This document shows, piece by piece, positions 1 to 8,871 of a stretch of 64,000 nucleotides of DNA; the stretch's first letter is position 1; every line of letters starts with the position of its first letter. The notes beneath the pieces are model-generated. The model ran no database searches, had not been told where the DNA came from, and saw only the letters and a list, made by a program, of their open reading frames with translations. Origin of the DNA: an uncultured Pelagibacteraceae bacterium (GTDB taxonomy: Bacteria > Pseudomonadota > Alphaproteobacteria > Pelagibacterales > Pelagibacteraceae); contig CACFSO010000003.1 of assembly GCA_902568975.1 (NCBI GenBank), forward strand, positions 1 to 64,000, written 5' to 3'. Made by a program: the position numbers and the translations under genes.

Positions 1-314
1 AATATAATGAAAAATTTATAAATAAAAAAATCAATATTGTCTTAATGTTTGACCCTATAAGATCAAGAATTTACTATCCAAATCAGAATACATGTGAATA
101 TGAAAGCTTTGCTTCAGAAATAAGAAATTACTCAATTAATAAAAATAAAAAAAAAGGAATTTATACTTTGGATTTAAATCCTTACTTTTTAAAAGCTTAT
201 AATAAAGATAAAAAAAAATTTGAATTCGAAATTGATTTTCATTGGAATGAATATGGACATAAAATAGCCGCAGAATCTTTAATTGATTATTTAGAAAAAA
301 AAATTAACTATTAA
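1..314 (+). CDS. C-terminal part of an SGNH/GDSL-like hydrolase or acyltransferase (5' end outside window)
   Basis: The reading frame is open from base 3 to the stop, so the ATG at 45 in the ORF track is probably an internal methionine. Upstream residues read ...INIVLMFDP, which looks like a buried beta strand. Near the end, DFHWNEYGHKIAAE matches the D-x-H-W-N-x-x-G-H block typical of the C-terminal catalytic Asp/His of SGNH-fold esterases and of AlgJ/AlgX-like O-acetyltransferase relatives. The N-terminal Ser block is outside the window, so the substrate cannot be judged. It converges on apt with only two bases between the stops. Confidence 0.55.
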   Translation, partial: YNEKFINKKINIVLMFDPIRSRIYYPNQNTCEYESFASEIRNYSINKNKKKGIYTLDLNPYFLKAYNKDKKKFEFEIDFHWNEYGHKIAAESLIDYLEKKINY

Positions 315-316
315 AA

Positions 317-844
317 TTAATGTCCTGGAAATTCAATCAAATTTTCAACTTTATAACCCTTTTTGATCAATTGATTACAACCATTTAAGTCAAATAGGTT
401 TATAACAAATATAAATCCAGAAACGTTGCCATCAGCAATTTCAATTATTTTAGCAGCAGCTTCGGCAGTTCCACCTGTTGCTATTAAATCATCTATCAAT
501 AGAACGTTGTCATTATTATCAATCGAGTCTTTATGCATTTCCATAGTTGCAGTTCCATATTCTAATTCAAAATCTACAGAATATGAATCTGCAGGTAATT
601 TATTTTTTTTTCTTAAAAGAATAAAAGGCTTCTTTAAAATATAAGACACTGCAGATGCAAAAACAAATCCTCTAGACTCAACTGCTGCAATTTTATTAAA
701 ATTGAATTTTTTTGATTTTTCAACTATTTGATCTATGCAACTACAAAAAGCTTTTTCATTTTTTATTAAAGTTGTTATGTCCCTAAAAAGTATCCCTTTT
801 TTTGGATAGTCTGGAATTGATCTAATATATTCTTTTAAATTCAT
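317..844 (-). CDS. apt: Adenine phosphoribosyltransferase
   Basis: Cytosolic purine-salvage enzyme that joins adenine and PRPP to give AMP and pyrophosphate. The 175-residue protein has the usual family length, begins with the characteristic IRSIPDYPKKGILFRDIT segment, and carries the PRPP-binding loop VLLIDDLIATGGTAEAA at about residues 114-130. The conserved ESRGF segment lies near residue 56. It is transcribed away from mtnP across a 43-base gap. That is meaningful because MtnP releases free adenine, which this enzyme can recycle. No insertion or missing catalytic residue was seen. Confidence 0.95.
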   Translation of the reverse strand: MNLKEYIRSIPDYPKKGILFRDITTLIKNEKAFCSCIDQIVEKSKKFNFNKIAAVESRGFVFASAVSYILKKPFILLRKKNKLPADSYSVDFELEYGTATMEMHKDSIDNNDNVLLIDDLIATGGTAEAAAKIIEIADGNVSGFIFVINLFDLNGCNQLIKKGYKVENLIEFPGH

Positions 845-887
845 ATTTGTTTAAGTTATAAATACATAAATAAATTATTTTTTTTAT

Positions 888-1760
888 ATGGCAAATAATA
901 AATTAGCTATAATTGGAGGAAGTGGCCTTTATGACGTTGAAGAATTTAAGGAAAGAGAGTTAATTAATGTAAATACTCCATGGGGCAAACCATCTGATGA
1001 TATTTTAAAAACAAAATATAATAGTAAAGAAGTATATTTTTTACCAAGACATGGAAGAGGTCATTTTATTTCACCTTCTAATATAAATTTTAGGGCAAAT
1101 ATTGATGCTTTAAAACAACTAGGTGTTACAGATATTGTTTCTGTATCAGCCGTTGGATCACTAAAGGAGCAATTAGCACCGGGAAAGTTTGTTATCGTAG
1201 ATCAATTTATTGATAGAACTTTTGCAAGAAATAAAACTTTTTTTGAAGATGAAATTGTTGCGCATGTTTCAATGGCACATCCAACTTCTAAAGGATTAAT
1301 GAATGCTTGTGAAGAATCTATAAAGAAAGAAAAAATTGAATATCAAAGAGGTGGAACTTATGTAGTAATGGAAGGACCACAATTTTCAACATTAGCAGAA
1401 TCTAATTTATATAGATCTTGGAAAGCTGATGTAATTGGAATGACGAATATGCCTGAAGCAAAATTAGCTAGAGAGGCCGAAATTAGATATGCATCTGTTT
1501 CAATGGTAACCGATTATGATTGTTGGCATCCAGACCATGAAAATGTTGATGTTCAGCAAGTAATAAAAGTTCTTTTAGGAAACGCCGCAAAAGCAAAAAA
1601 TATGATCAAAAATCTTATAGATAATTTTGAAAATTATATTGATCCAAAAGATCCAACAAATAATTGTTTAGATGTAGCAATTATAACTGCTCCAGAAAAA
1701 AGAACTCAAAAAACTAAAGATAAATTAAAAACAGTAGCCGGTAGGGTTTTAAATAAGTAA
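888..1760 (+). CDS. mtnP: S-methyl-5'-thioadenosine phosphorylase
   Basis: Phosphorolyses methylthioadenosine (MTA), the by-product of spermidine synthesis, to adenine and 5-methylthioribose-1-phosphate. Visible PNP/MTAP family motifs are GGSGLYDV at the N-terminus (phosphate site), RHGRGH at about 56-61, the VMEGPQFST substrate segment and MTNMPEAKLAREAEI. The VTDYDCW segment carries the Asp residues that favour 6-aminopurines such as adenine over inosine-type substrates. At 290 residues it is the usual length. mtnA follows 36 bases downstream on the same strand, so they are probably one operon. apt lies divergently upstream. Confidence 0.95.
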   Translation: MANNKLAIIGGSGLYDVEEFKERELINVNTPWGKPSDDILKTKYNSKEVYFLPRHGRGHFISPSNINFRANIDALKQLGVTDIVSVSAVGSLKEQLAPGKFVIVDQFIDRTFARNKTFFEDEIVAHVSMAHPTSKGLMNACEESIKKEKIEYQRGGTYVVMEGPQFSTLAESNLYRSWKADVIGMTNMPEAKLAREAEIRYASVSMVTDYDCWHPDHENVDVQQVIKVLLGNAAKAKNMIKNLIDNFENYIDPKDPTNNCLDVAIITAPEKRTQKTKDKLKTVAGRVLNK

Positions 1761-1796
1761 TGAAAAAATTAAATATCTTGGAGAGATTTACTAAAA

Positions 1797-2873
1797 ATGA
1801 AAATTGAAGGTAAAGAATATCGTACAATTTGGTTTGATAATGAAAAGCAAGTTGTAAAGATTATAGATCAAACTAAACTTCCACATCAATTTATTATTAA
1901 AGATCTTAAGTCAGTCAAAGATGCAATTAATGCTATTAAAACTATGGAGGTTAGAGGAGCTCCACTTATAGGTGGAACAGCAGCTTATGGTATAGTTTTG
2001 GCAATTTTAGAAAATAATGATCTTGAATTTATAAAAAAAAGTTCAGAAGAATTAATTCAATGTAGGCCTACAGCAATTAATCTACAATGGGCAGTTCATA
2101 GGATGAATAACAAACTATCAATGATAAATAGCAATGATCTTTTTGATGTTGCTTTAAAAGAAGCTAAAGAAATTTGCGATGAAGATGTTAAATTTTGTGA
2201 AAATATAGGAATTAATGGGTTTAAAATTATCGAAGAAATTTATAATAAAAAAAAAGATACCGTAAATATATTAACACATTGCAATGCAGGTTGGCTCGCA
2301 ACAATTAATTGGGGCACAGCAACTTCTCCAATTTATCATGCACATAAAAAAGGAATTCCAGTTCATGTTTGGGTAGATGAGACAAGACCAAGAAATCAAG
2401 GGGCTAATTTAACTTCATATGAATTAAATGAAGAAGAAATTCCCAATACAATTATTGCAGATAATACAGGAGGAATATTAATGCAAAGAGGAGAGGTTGA
2501 TATGTGTATTGTAGGCACAGATAGAACTTTATCAACAGGCGATGTATGCAATAAAATCGGTACTTACTTGAAAGCTCTAGCTGCTCATGACAACAATGTT
2601 CCTTTTTATGTTGCATTACCAAGCTCAACAATAGATTGGAATATTAAAGATTTTAAAAATATTCCAATAGAAGAAAGAGATTCAGATGAATTATCACACA
2701 TAGAAGGAAAAGATGAGCAGGGCAATGTTAAAAAAATATTAATATATCCAAATAAAAGCAAAGCAATGAATTTAGCTTTTGACGTAACTCCAGCAAAATA
2801 TGTAACTGGTTTGATCACAGAAAAAGGAATTTGTGAAGCTTCTTCTAATGGATTAAAATCATTATTTAAATGA
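1797..2873 (+). CDS. mtnA: S-methyl-5-thioribose-1-phosphate isomerase
   Basis: Converts methylthioribose-1-phosphate to methylthioribulose-1-phosphate, the second step of MTA salvage. The protein belongs to the eIF2B-related isomerase family and shows EVRGAPLIGGTAAYG near residue 50, the catalytic Cys in LTHCNAGWLAT at about 155-165, and the catalytic Asp in VGTDRTLSTGDVCNKIGTY. Length (358 residues) is normal. Its last four bases overlap the start of a small membrane-protein gene (ATGA). No mtnK, mtnB, mtnC or mtnD gene adjoins it, so the later steps must use other genes. The class II aldolase at 8206 is the nearest candidate. Confidence 0.95.
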   Translation: MKIEGKEYRTIWFDNEKQVVKIIDQTKLPHQFIIKDLKSVKDAINAIKTMEVRGAPLIGGTAAYGIVLAILENNDLEFIKKSSEELIQCRPTAINLQWAVHRMNNKLSMINSNDLFDVALKEAKEICDEDVKFCENIGINGFKIIEEIYNKKKDTVNILTHCNAGWLATINWGTATSPIYHAHKKGIPVHVWVDETRPRNQGANLTSYELNEEEIPNTIIADNTGGILMQRGEVDMCIVGTDRTLSTGDVCNKIGTYLKALAAHDNNVPFYVALPSSTIDWNIKDFKNIPIEERDSDELSHIEGKDEQGNVKKILIYPNKSKAMNLAFDVTPAKYVTGLITEKGICEASSNGLKSLFK

Positions 2874-3070
2874 AAAACAAAATTATAACTGTTCTTTTAA
2901 TTCTGGTAGGTATATTTGTTCTTTTTTTTATTAGATCAAATTATAGTGAACACAACTTAAAAAGAACAATTGAAGCATGTATATTAGCTCAAAAACAAAC
3001 CTCAAAAAATTTTAACAAAAAAGAATCTAGGAAATATTGTGAAGAAGAAATTAAAAAAAGGATTAAATAA
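2870..3070 (+). CDS. Small single-pass membrane protein, unknown function
   Basis: Not recognised. This is a 66-residue protein with one strongly hydrophobic N-terminal helix (about residues 4-21, ITVLLILVGIFVLFFI). A basic, cysteine-containing tail follows (Cys in EACILAQ and in KYCEEEI) that would lie in the periplasm or cytoplasm depending on topology. The start codon overlaps the mtnA stop by four bases, which suggests translational coupling. The amphipathic, charged tail looks like a real protein rather than a chance ORF, but there is no family evidence. Confidence 0.6.
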   Translation: MKNKIITVLLILVGIFVLFFIRSNYSEHNLKRTIEACILAQKQTSKNFNKKESRKYCEEEIKKRIK

Positions 3071-3079
3071 GTTGTTTAA

Positions 3080-3421
3080 ATGAGCCCATTAATTTTATCA
3101 CTAGTATGTTTAATTTTGGTAATTATATCTGCTAATTTCTTAAGTATTGTAAAAAATAATAAAACTCTTTTGTTAATATCTTTAATTCCATGCAGCTACC
3201 TAGTTATTTACGGAATATATTTAATATTAGGTCCTGATGATTTATATGAAGATGGTAAGACAAATTTTTTCTTGGGGAACCCCAAAGAAAAAGAGTTACC
3301 AATAGTATTTATAATATTAAAATTTTATGAATATATATTGATATTAGTTGGTGCAATATTTGGTTATTTATTTTTAAAATTTATAAAAAATTTATCAATA
3401 AACAAATCAGACAGTGTTTAA
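3080..3421 (+). CDS. Small three-helix membrane protein, unknown function
   Basis: Not recognised. This 113-residue hydrophobic protein has predicted membrane helices at about residues 2-22, 28-50 and 73-103, with an acidic loop (GPDDLYEDGK) between the second and third. It starts nine bases after the preceding small membrane gene, so both probably form the tail of the mtnP-mtnA transcript. Its 3' end overlaps the convergent serA gene by 15 bases. Function could be anything from a transport accessory to an uncharacterised envelope protein. Confidence 0.6.
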   Translation: MSPLILSLVCLILVIISANFLSIVKNNKTLLLISLIPCSYLVIYGIYLILGPDDLYEDGKTNFFLGNPKEKELPIVFIILKFYEYILILVGAIFGYLFLKFIKNLSINKSDSV

Positions 3422-4342
3422 TTTTTTACCAGATAATAAAAAATCAGAAATTTGATTAGCCACCATTTCAGCAACCACTATTGAAGCTTCACTGGTAGAT
3501 GCTGCTATATGAGGAGTCAATATAGCTTTTGGATTATTAAACAAAATATTTTCTTTAGCTGGTTCTTTTGAAAAGACATCAACTGCGGCTCCAGCAATTA
3601 AATTTTCATTTAATGCATCATTTAAATCGCTTTCATCAACTATATTTCCACGTGCTGCATTAATTATATATGCAGTCGGTTTCATTTTTTTGTAGTGTTC
3701 TTTAGTTATTAGTGGTTTTCCATCAGCTGTCGATTTACAGTGAAAACTAATTATATCGCTTTTACTAATTAATTCTTCAAAACTTACATCATTTACGTTA
3801 GGAAAATCTTTTTTTCTTGAAGAAAGTGATTTTGAATTAACTAATATTTTCATATCAAAACCCTTTACTAAATGACTTAATCTAACACCAACATTTCCAA
3901 AACCAACTATTCCAAGTGTTTTTTTAGAAAGTTCAGTTCCTTTAATATTTTTTTTCTCCCATTGTCCTTTGTGAGTTGTTTCATTTGCAAAAGGAGTTTT
4001 TCTTAATACTGACATTATTAATGCAAAAGCATGCTCGGCTGTGGCATTGGTATTTCCACCAGGAGTATTCATAACAATTATATTTTTTTCTTTTGCAGTT
4101 ACTACATCAATATTATCAACTCCCGCACCAGCTCTTCCTATAACTTTTAAATTTTTTGCTGCTTCAATAATATTTTTTGTTACTTTAGTAGCAGATCTAA
4201 CAACCATTCCATTATATTCAGGAATTATTTTTATTATTTCTTCTTCAGACAAACCTGTTTTTACGTCTACGTTAATATTATTTTTTTCAAATATTTTTTG
4301 AGCAATATTGTTCATTGCATCTGAAATCAAAACTTTAGGCAT
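3407..4342 (-). CDS. serA: D-3-phosphoglycerate dehydrogenase, short form
   Basis: First step of serine synthesis: oxidises 3-phosphoglycerate to 3-phosphohydroxypyruvate with NAD. The D-2-hydroxyacid dehydrogenase signature is complete. It includes the Rossmann motif GIVGFGNVGVRL at about residues 143-154, the substrate-binding Arg in NAARGNIVDESDL, and the catalytic His in LTPHIAAST. At 311 residues it ends after the catalytic fold. It therefore lacks the C-terminal ACT domain through which longer SerA proteins are inhibited by serine. serC is immediately upstream with an 8-base overlap, which fixes the pathway assignment against other members of this superfamily. Confidence 0.9.
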   Translation of the reverse strand: MPKVLISDAMNNIAQKIFEKNNINVDVKTGLSEEEIIKIIPEYNGMVVRSATKVTKNIIEAAKNLKVIGRAGAGVDNIDVVTAKEKNIIVMNTPGGNTNATAEHAFALIMSVLRKTPFANETTHKGQWEKKNIKGTELSKKTLGIVGFGNVGVRLSHLVKGFDMKILVNSKSLSSRKKDFPNVNDVSFEELISKSDIISFHCKSTADGKPLITKEHYKKMKPTAYIINAARGNIVDESDLNDALNENLIAGAAVDVFSKEPAKENILFNNPKAILTPHIAASTSEASIVVAEMVANQISDFLLSGKKLNTV

Positions 4343-5489
4343 TGTTTTTTGTTGAGTTATAAGCCCAGTCTAACCAAGGTAAAAGTGACTTCATATCACT
4401 ATTTTGCACTGTTGATCCTCCCCATATCCTAATGCTTGGTGGTGCTTTAGGATATCCATTAATGTCGTTTGCTACATTTTCTTTATCCAGCATTGATAAC
4501 ATTTTTTTTAACATCCCTCTTTGTTCATCTTCACTAAATTTATTAAACCATTCATCTTTTATTAACAATGTAATACTTGTTGAAGATCTGTAATTTTTAC
4601 TTTCACACATAAATTTAGCCCAATTACTATTGTCGACCCATTCTTCAACAATTTTTAAATTTTCATTTGAAATATTAACCAATTCTTTGGTACCACCTAT
4701 AGAATCTATCCAATTTAGAGCATCAAGAGCATCCTCAACACAAATCATCGAGGGGGTATTTATTGTACTTCCTTCAAATATACCTTTGATTAATTTTTTT
4801 TTCTCAGCCAATCTAAATAATTTAGGAATTGGCCATGAAGGCACATGTGTTTCTAATCTTTTTACGGCACGTGGAGATAGTGCTAGCATTCCATGAGCTC
4901 CTTCTGCTCCCAAAACTTTTTGCCACGACCAAGTAATCACATCAAGTTTGCTATAATCCATTTCCATTGCAAAAATACCTGATGTTGCATCACAAATTGT
5001 TAATCCTTCTCTATCATCAGGTATCCAATTTGCATTTGGAACTTTCACTCCTGCGGTTGTTCCATTCCAAGTAAAAATCACATCATTTTTAAAATTTATT
5101 TTAGCAAAGTCTGGAATTTGACCATATTCATATATATAGCTATTAACATCTTTTATTTTTAACTGATCTAGTATGTCTTTTACCCAATCTTTTCCAAAAT
5201 TTTCCCATGCCATAACATCCACTCCCCTGCAGCCAAGCAAAGACCAAAGTGAAGCTTCTAAAGCACCTGTGTTCGATCCAGTCATTATTCCTAACAAATA
5301 ATCTTCTGGTAAATCTAGTATTCTTTTTGATTTCATAATTACATCTTGAAGTTTTTCTTTACATTCTTTAGATCTATGTGATCTACCAATCGATGAGTTT
5401 TTTAATGCATCAATATTCCAACCAGGTCTTTTAGCACATGGTCCACTTGAAAAATTTGTATTTTTGGGCTTGATAATTGGTTTTTCCAT
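4335..5489 (-). CDS. serC: Phosphoserine aminotransferase
   Basis: PLP-dependent class V aminotransferase that converts 3-phosphohydroxypyruvate and glutamate to phosphoserine and 2-oxoglutarate. NFSSGPCAKRPGW at the N-terminus and the PLP-lysine region WSWQKVLGAEGAHG (about residues 189-202) are the alphaproteobacterial SerC type. Later, GIFEGSTINTPSM matches the conserved substrate region. Length (384 residues) is normal. It lies upstream of serA in the same transcript with an 8-base start/stop overlap. No serB (phosphoserine phosphatase) is in the window. Confidence 0.95.
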   Translation of the reverse strand: MEKPIIKPKNTNFSSGPCAKRPGWNIDALKNSSIGRSHRSKECKEKLQDVIMKSKRILDLPEDYLLGIMTGSNTGALEASLWSLLGCRGVDVMAWENFGKDWVKDILDQLKIKDVNSYIYEYGQIPDFAKINFKNDVIFTWNGTTAGVKVPNANWIPDDREGLTICDATSGIFAMEMDYSKLDVITWSWQKVLGAEGAHGMLALSPRAVKRLETHVPSWPIPKLFRLAEKKKLIKGIFEGSTINTPSMICVEDALDALNWIDSIGGTKELVNISNENLKIVEEWVDNSNWAKFMCESKNYRSSTSITLLIKDEWFNKFSEDEQRGMLKKMLSMLDKENVANDINGYPKAPPSIRIWGGSTVQNSDMKSLLPWLDWAYNSTKNNA

Positions 5490-5540
5490 AAATAAATTTT
5501 AACGTATAACGATAATAAAACTTTTTAAAAGCTTAAATTT

Positions 5541-6743
5541 TTATTCAAAATCATATGCGACTAAACCATCCAGTGGTTTTGGATCAAACCATGTGGATTT
5601 AGGAGGCATAGTCAATTTTTTGTCAGCAAAACTTATAATATTGTCCATTTGAGTAGCATATAAAGCAAAACCAACTTTAGCTTCTTCTGAATTTACTTTT
5701 TTTTCAATTGATTCTAAACCGTGAAATCCAGCAATAAAATCAATTCTGTCATCATATCTTGGATCTCCAATACCCAAGATAGGTTCCAACAAATAATAAT
5801 GTAACAAATTAATATCCAAATTAATAATGTGGAATAAATTTGGATGAGGTTTCTCTTTTAGTTCTAATGAATACCATTCTTTTCCTAGATACATTCCAAA
5901 ACTTTGAGGTTTTTGTGGTTTAAATGGAGAATTATGTTTTTCTAAATTAAATATTTTTTTAACTTGTTTTATAAAATCTTTAGTAGAGTAACCATATAAA
6001 TCTTTTATAAGTCTGTTATAATCTAGTATTCTAGCTTGACTTTTTGGGAATATAGATAGCATAAAAAAATTATATGCTTCTTCACCAGTATGGTTTGGAT
6101 TTTGATGTTTTTTAAAATCTGATAATTTGGATAGAGCTTCCATCCTATGATGTCCGTCAGCAATATAAATTCTATTTATCGAATTAAACAAATCAGATAT
6201 TTTTTTTATCTTTTCTTTTTCAGTTACAGCCCACATTTCATGCTTACAACCATCTATTGCTTCAAATGAATAAATAGGTTTTACCAAAGTTTCCTTTTTA
6301 ACTAATTTATTAAGTTCTTCATTATCAGGATAAATTGCATAAATTGGACCAATTTGAGCATTTAAATTATCCATTTGTTTAAGTCTTTTTTGAGCTCTCT
6401 CAAAAAAAATTTCTTCATGACCGCGAATATGCATATTGTCATAAGCTGATAGCTTTGCTGTACCTACAATTCCAGTTTGTTCGCAATTCTCTCCTGTTAT
6501 CCTGTATATATAGAAACAATGATTTTCTTCTTTTTTTAAAATTGATTTTTTTTTCATCAATTCAAATTGTTCTTTTGATTTATAATTGTTTTCTGCATTA
6601 AAAACATTAAGATAACTCCATGGATTATTCTTCTTAAGATTTTTAATAATTTCTTTTGATAAATGATCTGTGCTGGCAATAGCTACTGATGAAGCAACTT
6701 CTTTTATAGGTCTTAATGCTTTAAAAGGATTTATAAAATACAT
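5541..6743 (-). CDS. DUF1015 family protein
   Basis: Member of the DUF1015 family, a widespread cytosolic family without an established biochemical role. The family marker YIADGHHRMEAL is present at about residues 195-206. The N-terminal FKALRPIKEVA and LYATQMDNIISFAD near the C-terminus also fit. At 400 residues it is full length. It lies between serC and the TrpB-like gene on the same strand (gaps of about 50 and 36 bases). DUF1015 genes are often seen next to serA/serC in other bacteria, so a link with serine metabolism is a reasonable inference, not a demonstrated function. Confidence 0.85.
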   Translation of the reverse strand: MYFINPFKALRPIKEVASSVAIASTDHLSKEIIKNLKKNNPWSYLNVFNAENNYKSKEQFELMKKKSILKKEENHCFYIYRITGENCEQTGIVGTAKLSAYDNMHIRGHEEIFFERAQKRLKQMDNLNAQIGPIYAIYPDNEELNKLVKKETLVKPIYSFEAIDGCKHEMWAVTEKEKIKKISDLFNSINRIYIADGHHRMEALSKLSDFKKHQNPNHTGEEAYNFFMLSIFPKSQARILDYNRLIKDLYGYSTKDFIKQVKKIFNLEKHNSPFKPQKPQSFGMYLGKEWYSLELKEKPHPNLFHIINLDINLLHYYLLEPILGIGDPRYDDRIDFIAGFHGLESIEKKVNSEEAKVGFALYATQMDNIISFADKKLTMPPKSTWFDPKPLDGLVAYDFE

Positions 6744-6779
6744 AAAAAAATTAATTTAATTTAAATAATTAAATTTTTA

Positions 6780-8141
6780 CTATGCGATTTTTGGTAATTT
6801 TTCGAGAGCTTTATTAACTGCAGCTTCATCATAACTATCATCCGAAAGCTTATTATCAAAATAATCACCGTAGGCTTGCATATCAAAATGGCCATGACCA
6901 CATAAGTTGAAAAGAATAGTTTTTTTCTGACCATTTTTTTTACACTCAAGAGCGGCGTCTATAGCACCCTTAACAGCATGAGTTGCTTCAGGCGCTGGTA
7001 CGATACCTTCGGCATTTGCAAATTTTACCCCTGCTTCAAAACATTCTTTTTGTCCAAAAGCTTTTGCCTCAATAGCTCCTATATCAACTAAATGACTAAA
7101 CATTGGTGCCATACCATGATATCTTAAACCACCAGAATGAGTTGATGGAGGCATAAAAGATGATCCCAATGTATGCATTTTTACTAATGGAGTAAAGTTA
7201 CCGGTGTCACCAAAATCATATGCAAACTTACCTTTTGTTAAAGAAGGACATGATTTAGGTTCACAACCAATTACTCTTATATCTTTTTTGTCACGAAATT
7301 TTTTTCCTAAAAAAGGGAAAGCTAAACCAGAAAAATTACTTCCTCCACCAGTGCATCCAACTAATATATCAGGGTAATCATCAGCCATTTCCATTTGCAA
7401 TAATGCTTCATTTCCAACTATAGTTTGATGCATCAAAACATGGTTTAAAACACTCCCTAAAGAATATTTTGTAGTATCACTTTGAGCAGCCATTTCAACA
7501 GCTTCAGATATAGCTATACCAAGACTACCAGAATTGTTTGGATCTTTTTCTAAAATTGCTTTACCAGTTTTTGTACGATTTGAAGGACTGGCAAAACAAT
7601 TTGCGCCAAATGTTTGCATAAGCATTTTTCTGTATGGTTTTTGTTCGTAGCTAACTTTAACCATGTAAACATCTAGCTCAATTTTAAAAATAGAACATGC
7701 GAACGCAAGAGAACTGCCCCACTGACCAGCACCTGTTTCTGTTGTTATTTTTTTTGTGCCTTCTTCTTTATTATAAAATGCTTGAGCTACAGCTGTATTT
7801 GGTTTGTGACTTCCTGTTGGACTTACTCCTTCATATTTAAAATATATTTTAGCTGGTGTATCCAAAACTTTTTCAAGTTTTGTTGCTCTATATAGAGGAG
7901 ATGGCCTCCATTGTTTATAAATTTCCCTAACAGGCCCAGGTATTTCAATTTCTCTATCTTGAGAAACTTCCTGGCCAATTAGAGCCATTGGGAATAGCGG
8001 AGCCAAATCATCCGGACCCACTGGTTTTAGGGTTCCTGGATGTAGTACTGGAGATAAAGGTTTTGGAAGATCTGCCGAAATATTATACCAAGTTTTCGGC
8101 ATTTTGCTTTCTTCTAAAAAAAATTTAACTCTATCAACCAT
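6780..8141 (-). CDS. TrpB2-type tryptophan synthase beta-like enzyme
   Basis: PLP enzyme of the tryptophan synthase beta fold, 453 residues, with the N-terminal extension typical of the TrpB2 subgroup (WYNISADLPKPLSPVLHPGT). The PLP lysine is in GSHKPNTAVAQ, the catalytic Glu in TETGAGQWGSS, and the phosphate-binding glycine loop in CTGGGSNFSG. TrpB2 proteins condense indole with serine (or O-phosphoserine in some archaea) and lack the loops that pair tightly with TrpA. Neither trpA nor a canonical trpB is nearby. It lies next to serA/serC, which supply its serine co-substrate, and far from trpEGDC at the other end of the window. Confidence 0.88.
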   Translation of the reverse strand: MVDRVKFFLEESKMPKTWYNISADLPKPLSPVLHPGTLKPVGPDDLAPLFPMALIGQEVSQDREIEIPGPVREIYKQWRPSPLYRATKLEKVLDTPAKIYFKYEGVSPTGSHKPNTAVAQAFYNKEEGTKKITTETGAGQWGSSLAFACSIFKIELDVYMVKVSYEQKPYRKMLMQTFGANCFASPSNRTKTGKAILEKDPNNSGSLGIAISEAVEMAAQSDTTKYSLGSVLNHVLMHQTIVGNEALLQMEMADDYPDILVGCTGGGSNFSGLAFPFLGKKFRDKKDIRVIGCEPKSCPSLTKGKFAYDFGDTGNFTPLVKMHTLGSSFMPPSTHSGGLRYHGMAPMFSHLVDIGAIEAKAFGQKECFEAGVKFANAEGIVPAPEATHAVKGAIDAALECKKNGQKKTILFNLCGHGHFDMQAYGDYFDNKLSDDSYDEAAVNKALEKLPKIA

Positions 8142-8205
8142 CTTCCACTCTTTTATTTTTCTGATAGTTTGTTATTTAAATTAATTAAAATCAAGTATTA
8201 ATTAA

Positions 8206-8865
8206 ATGATAGAATTAAAAAAAGAGGTAATAAAATACGCACAGAAGTTGAATAGTACAAATTTATCACCATTAAGATCAGGTAATGTGTCAGTAAGAGC
8301 TACACATGAAAATGTAGAAGGATTTCTTCTTACTCCGTCAGGCAAAAGATATGAGGATCTTGTTCCAGAAGACATTGTTTTTCTTAAATTAAAAGAGCAA
8401 TATGATAACCTTAAATTGTTCAATTCTTCATTAAACCCTTCCTCAGAGTGGAGATTTCATCAAGATATATATTTAAAAAAAAATGAAGCTAAAGCAATTG
8501 TTCATGCACATTCACCTCATGCTACAGCAGTTTCTGCTCACGGAAAACCAATTCCAGCATTTCATTATATGGTAGCTCTTGCTGGAGGTGATGATATAAA
8601 ATGTGCAGAATATGCAACTTTTGGTACAACCGAGTTGTCAAAAAATATTATTAAAGCTTTAGAAAAAAGAAAAGCTTGTTTAATGTCGAATCACGGACAA
8701 ATAGCTTTTGGAGTAAATTTAAAACAAGCTTTTGAACTTGCAGAAGAAGTAGAAAATATTTGCAACCAGTACATAATTGCTTTAAAAATTGGAGATCCAA
8801 AGATTCTTTCATATGCTGATATGCAAAAAATTTTGGAGAAAATAAAACTTTATAAAAAGGCTTAA
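8206..8865 (+). CDS. Class II aldolase/adducin family protein, candidate methylthioribulose-phosphate aldolase or dehydratase
   Basis: Zn-dependent class II aldolase fold (fuculose-phosphate aldolase / MtnB superfamily), 219 residues. Visible are the phosphate-binding RSGNVSVR and LLTPSGKRYEDL, the probable catalytic Glu in PSSEWRFHQDIY, the two metal His residues in VHAHSPHATAVS, and the third metal His in MSNHGQIAFG. Superfamily members cleave sugar phosphates to dihydroxyacetone phosphate plus an aldehyde, or dehydrate methylthioribulose-1-P (MtnB). It sits six bases upstream of the SpeD-SpeE fusion and about 5 kb from mtnP/mtnA, so methylthioribulose-1-P is the best guess for substrate. 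The exact reaction cannot be read from the sequence. Confidence 0.8.
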   Translation: MIELKKEVIKYAQKLNSTNLSPLRSGNVSVRATHENVEGFLLTPSGKRYEDLVPEDIVFLKLKEQYDNLKLFNSSLNPSSEWRFHQDIYLKKNEAKAIVHAHSPHATAVSAHGKPIPAFHYMVALAGGDDIKCAEYATFGTTELSKNIIKALEKRKACLMSNHGQIAFGVNLKQAFELAEEVENICNQYIIALKIGDPKILSYADMQKILEKIKLYKKA

Positions 8866-8871
8866 CTTTTT

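Noticed and set aside
6761-6949. ORF of 62 residues on the minus strand overlapping the end of the TrpB2 gene
   Set aside because: It lies within the TrpB2 coding region in another frame and has no sensible start context or motif. It is a shadow ORF, as are the other antisense or out-of-frame lines of the track.
8181-8205. TTAATTAA repeated twice between trpB2 and the class II aldolase
   Set aside because: Short A/T palindromes are expected by chance at this base composition, and no other sign of an operator was seen.
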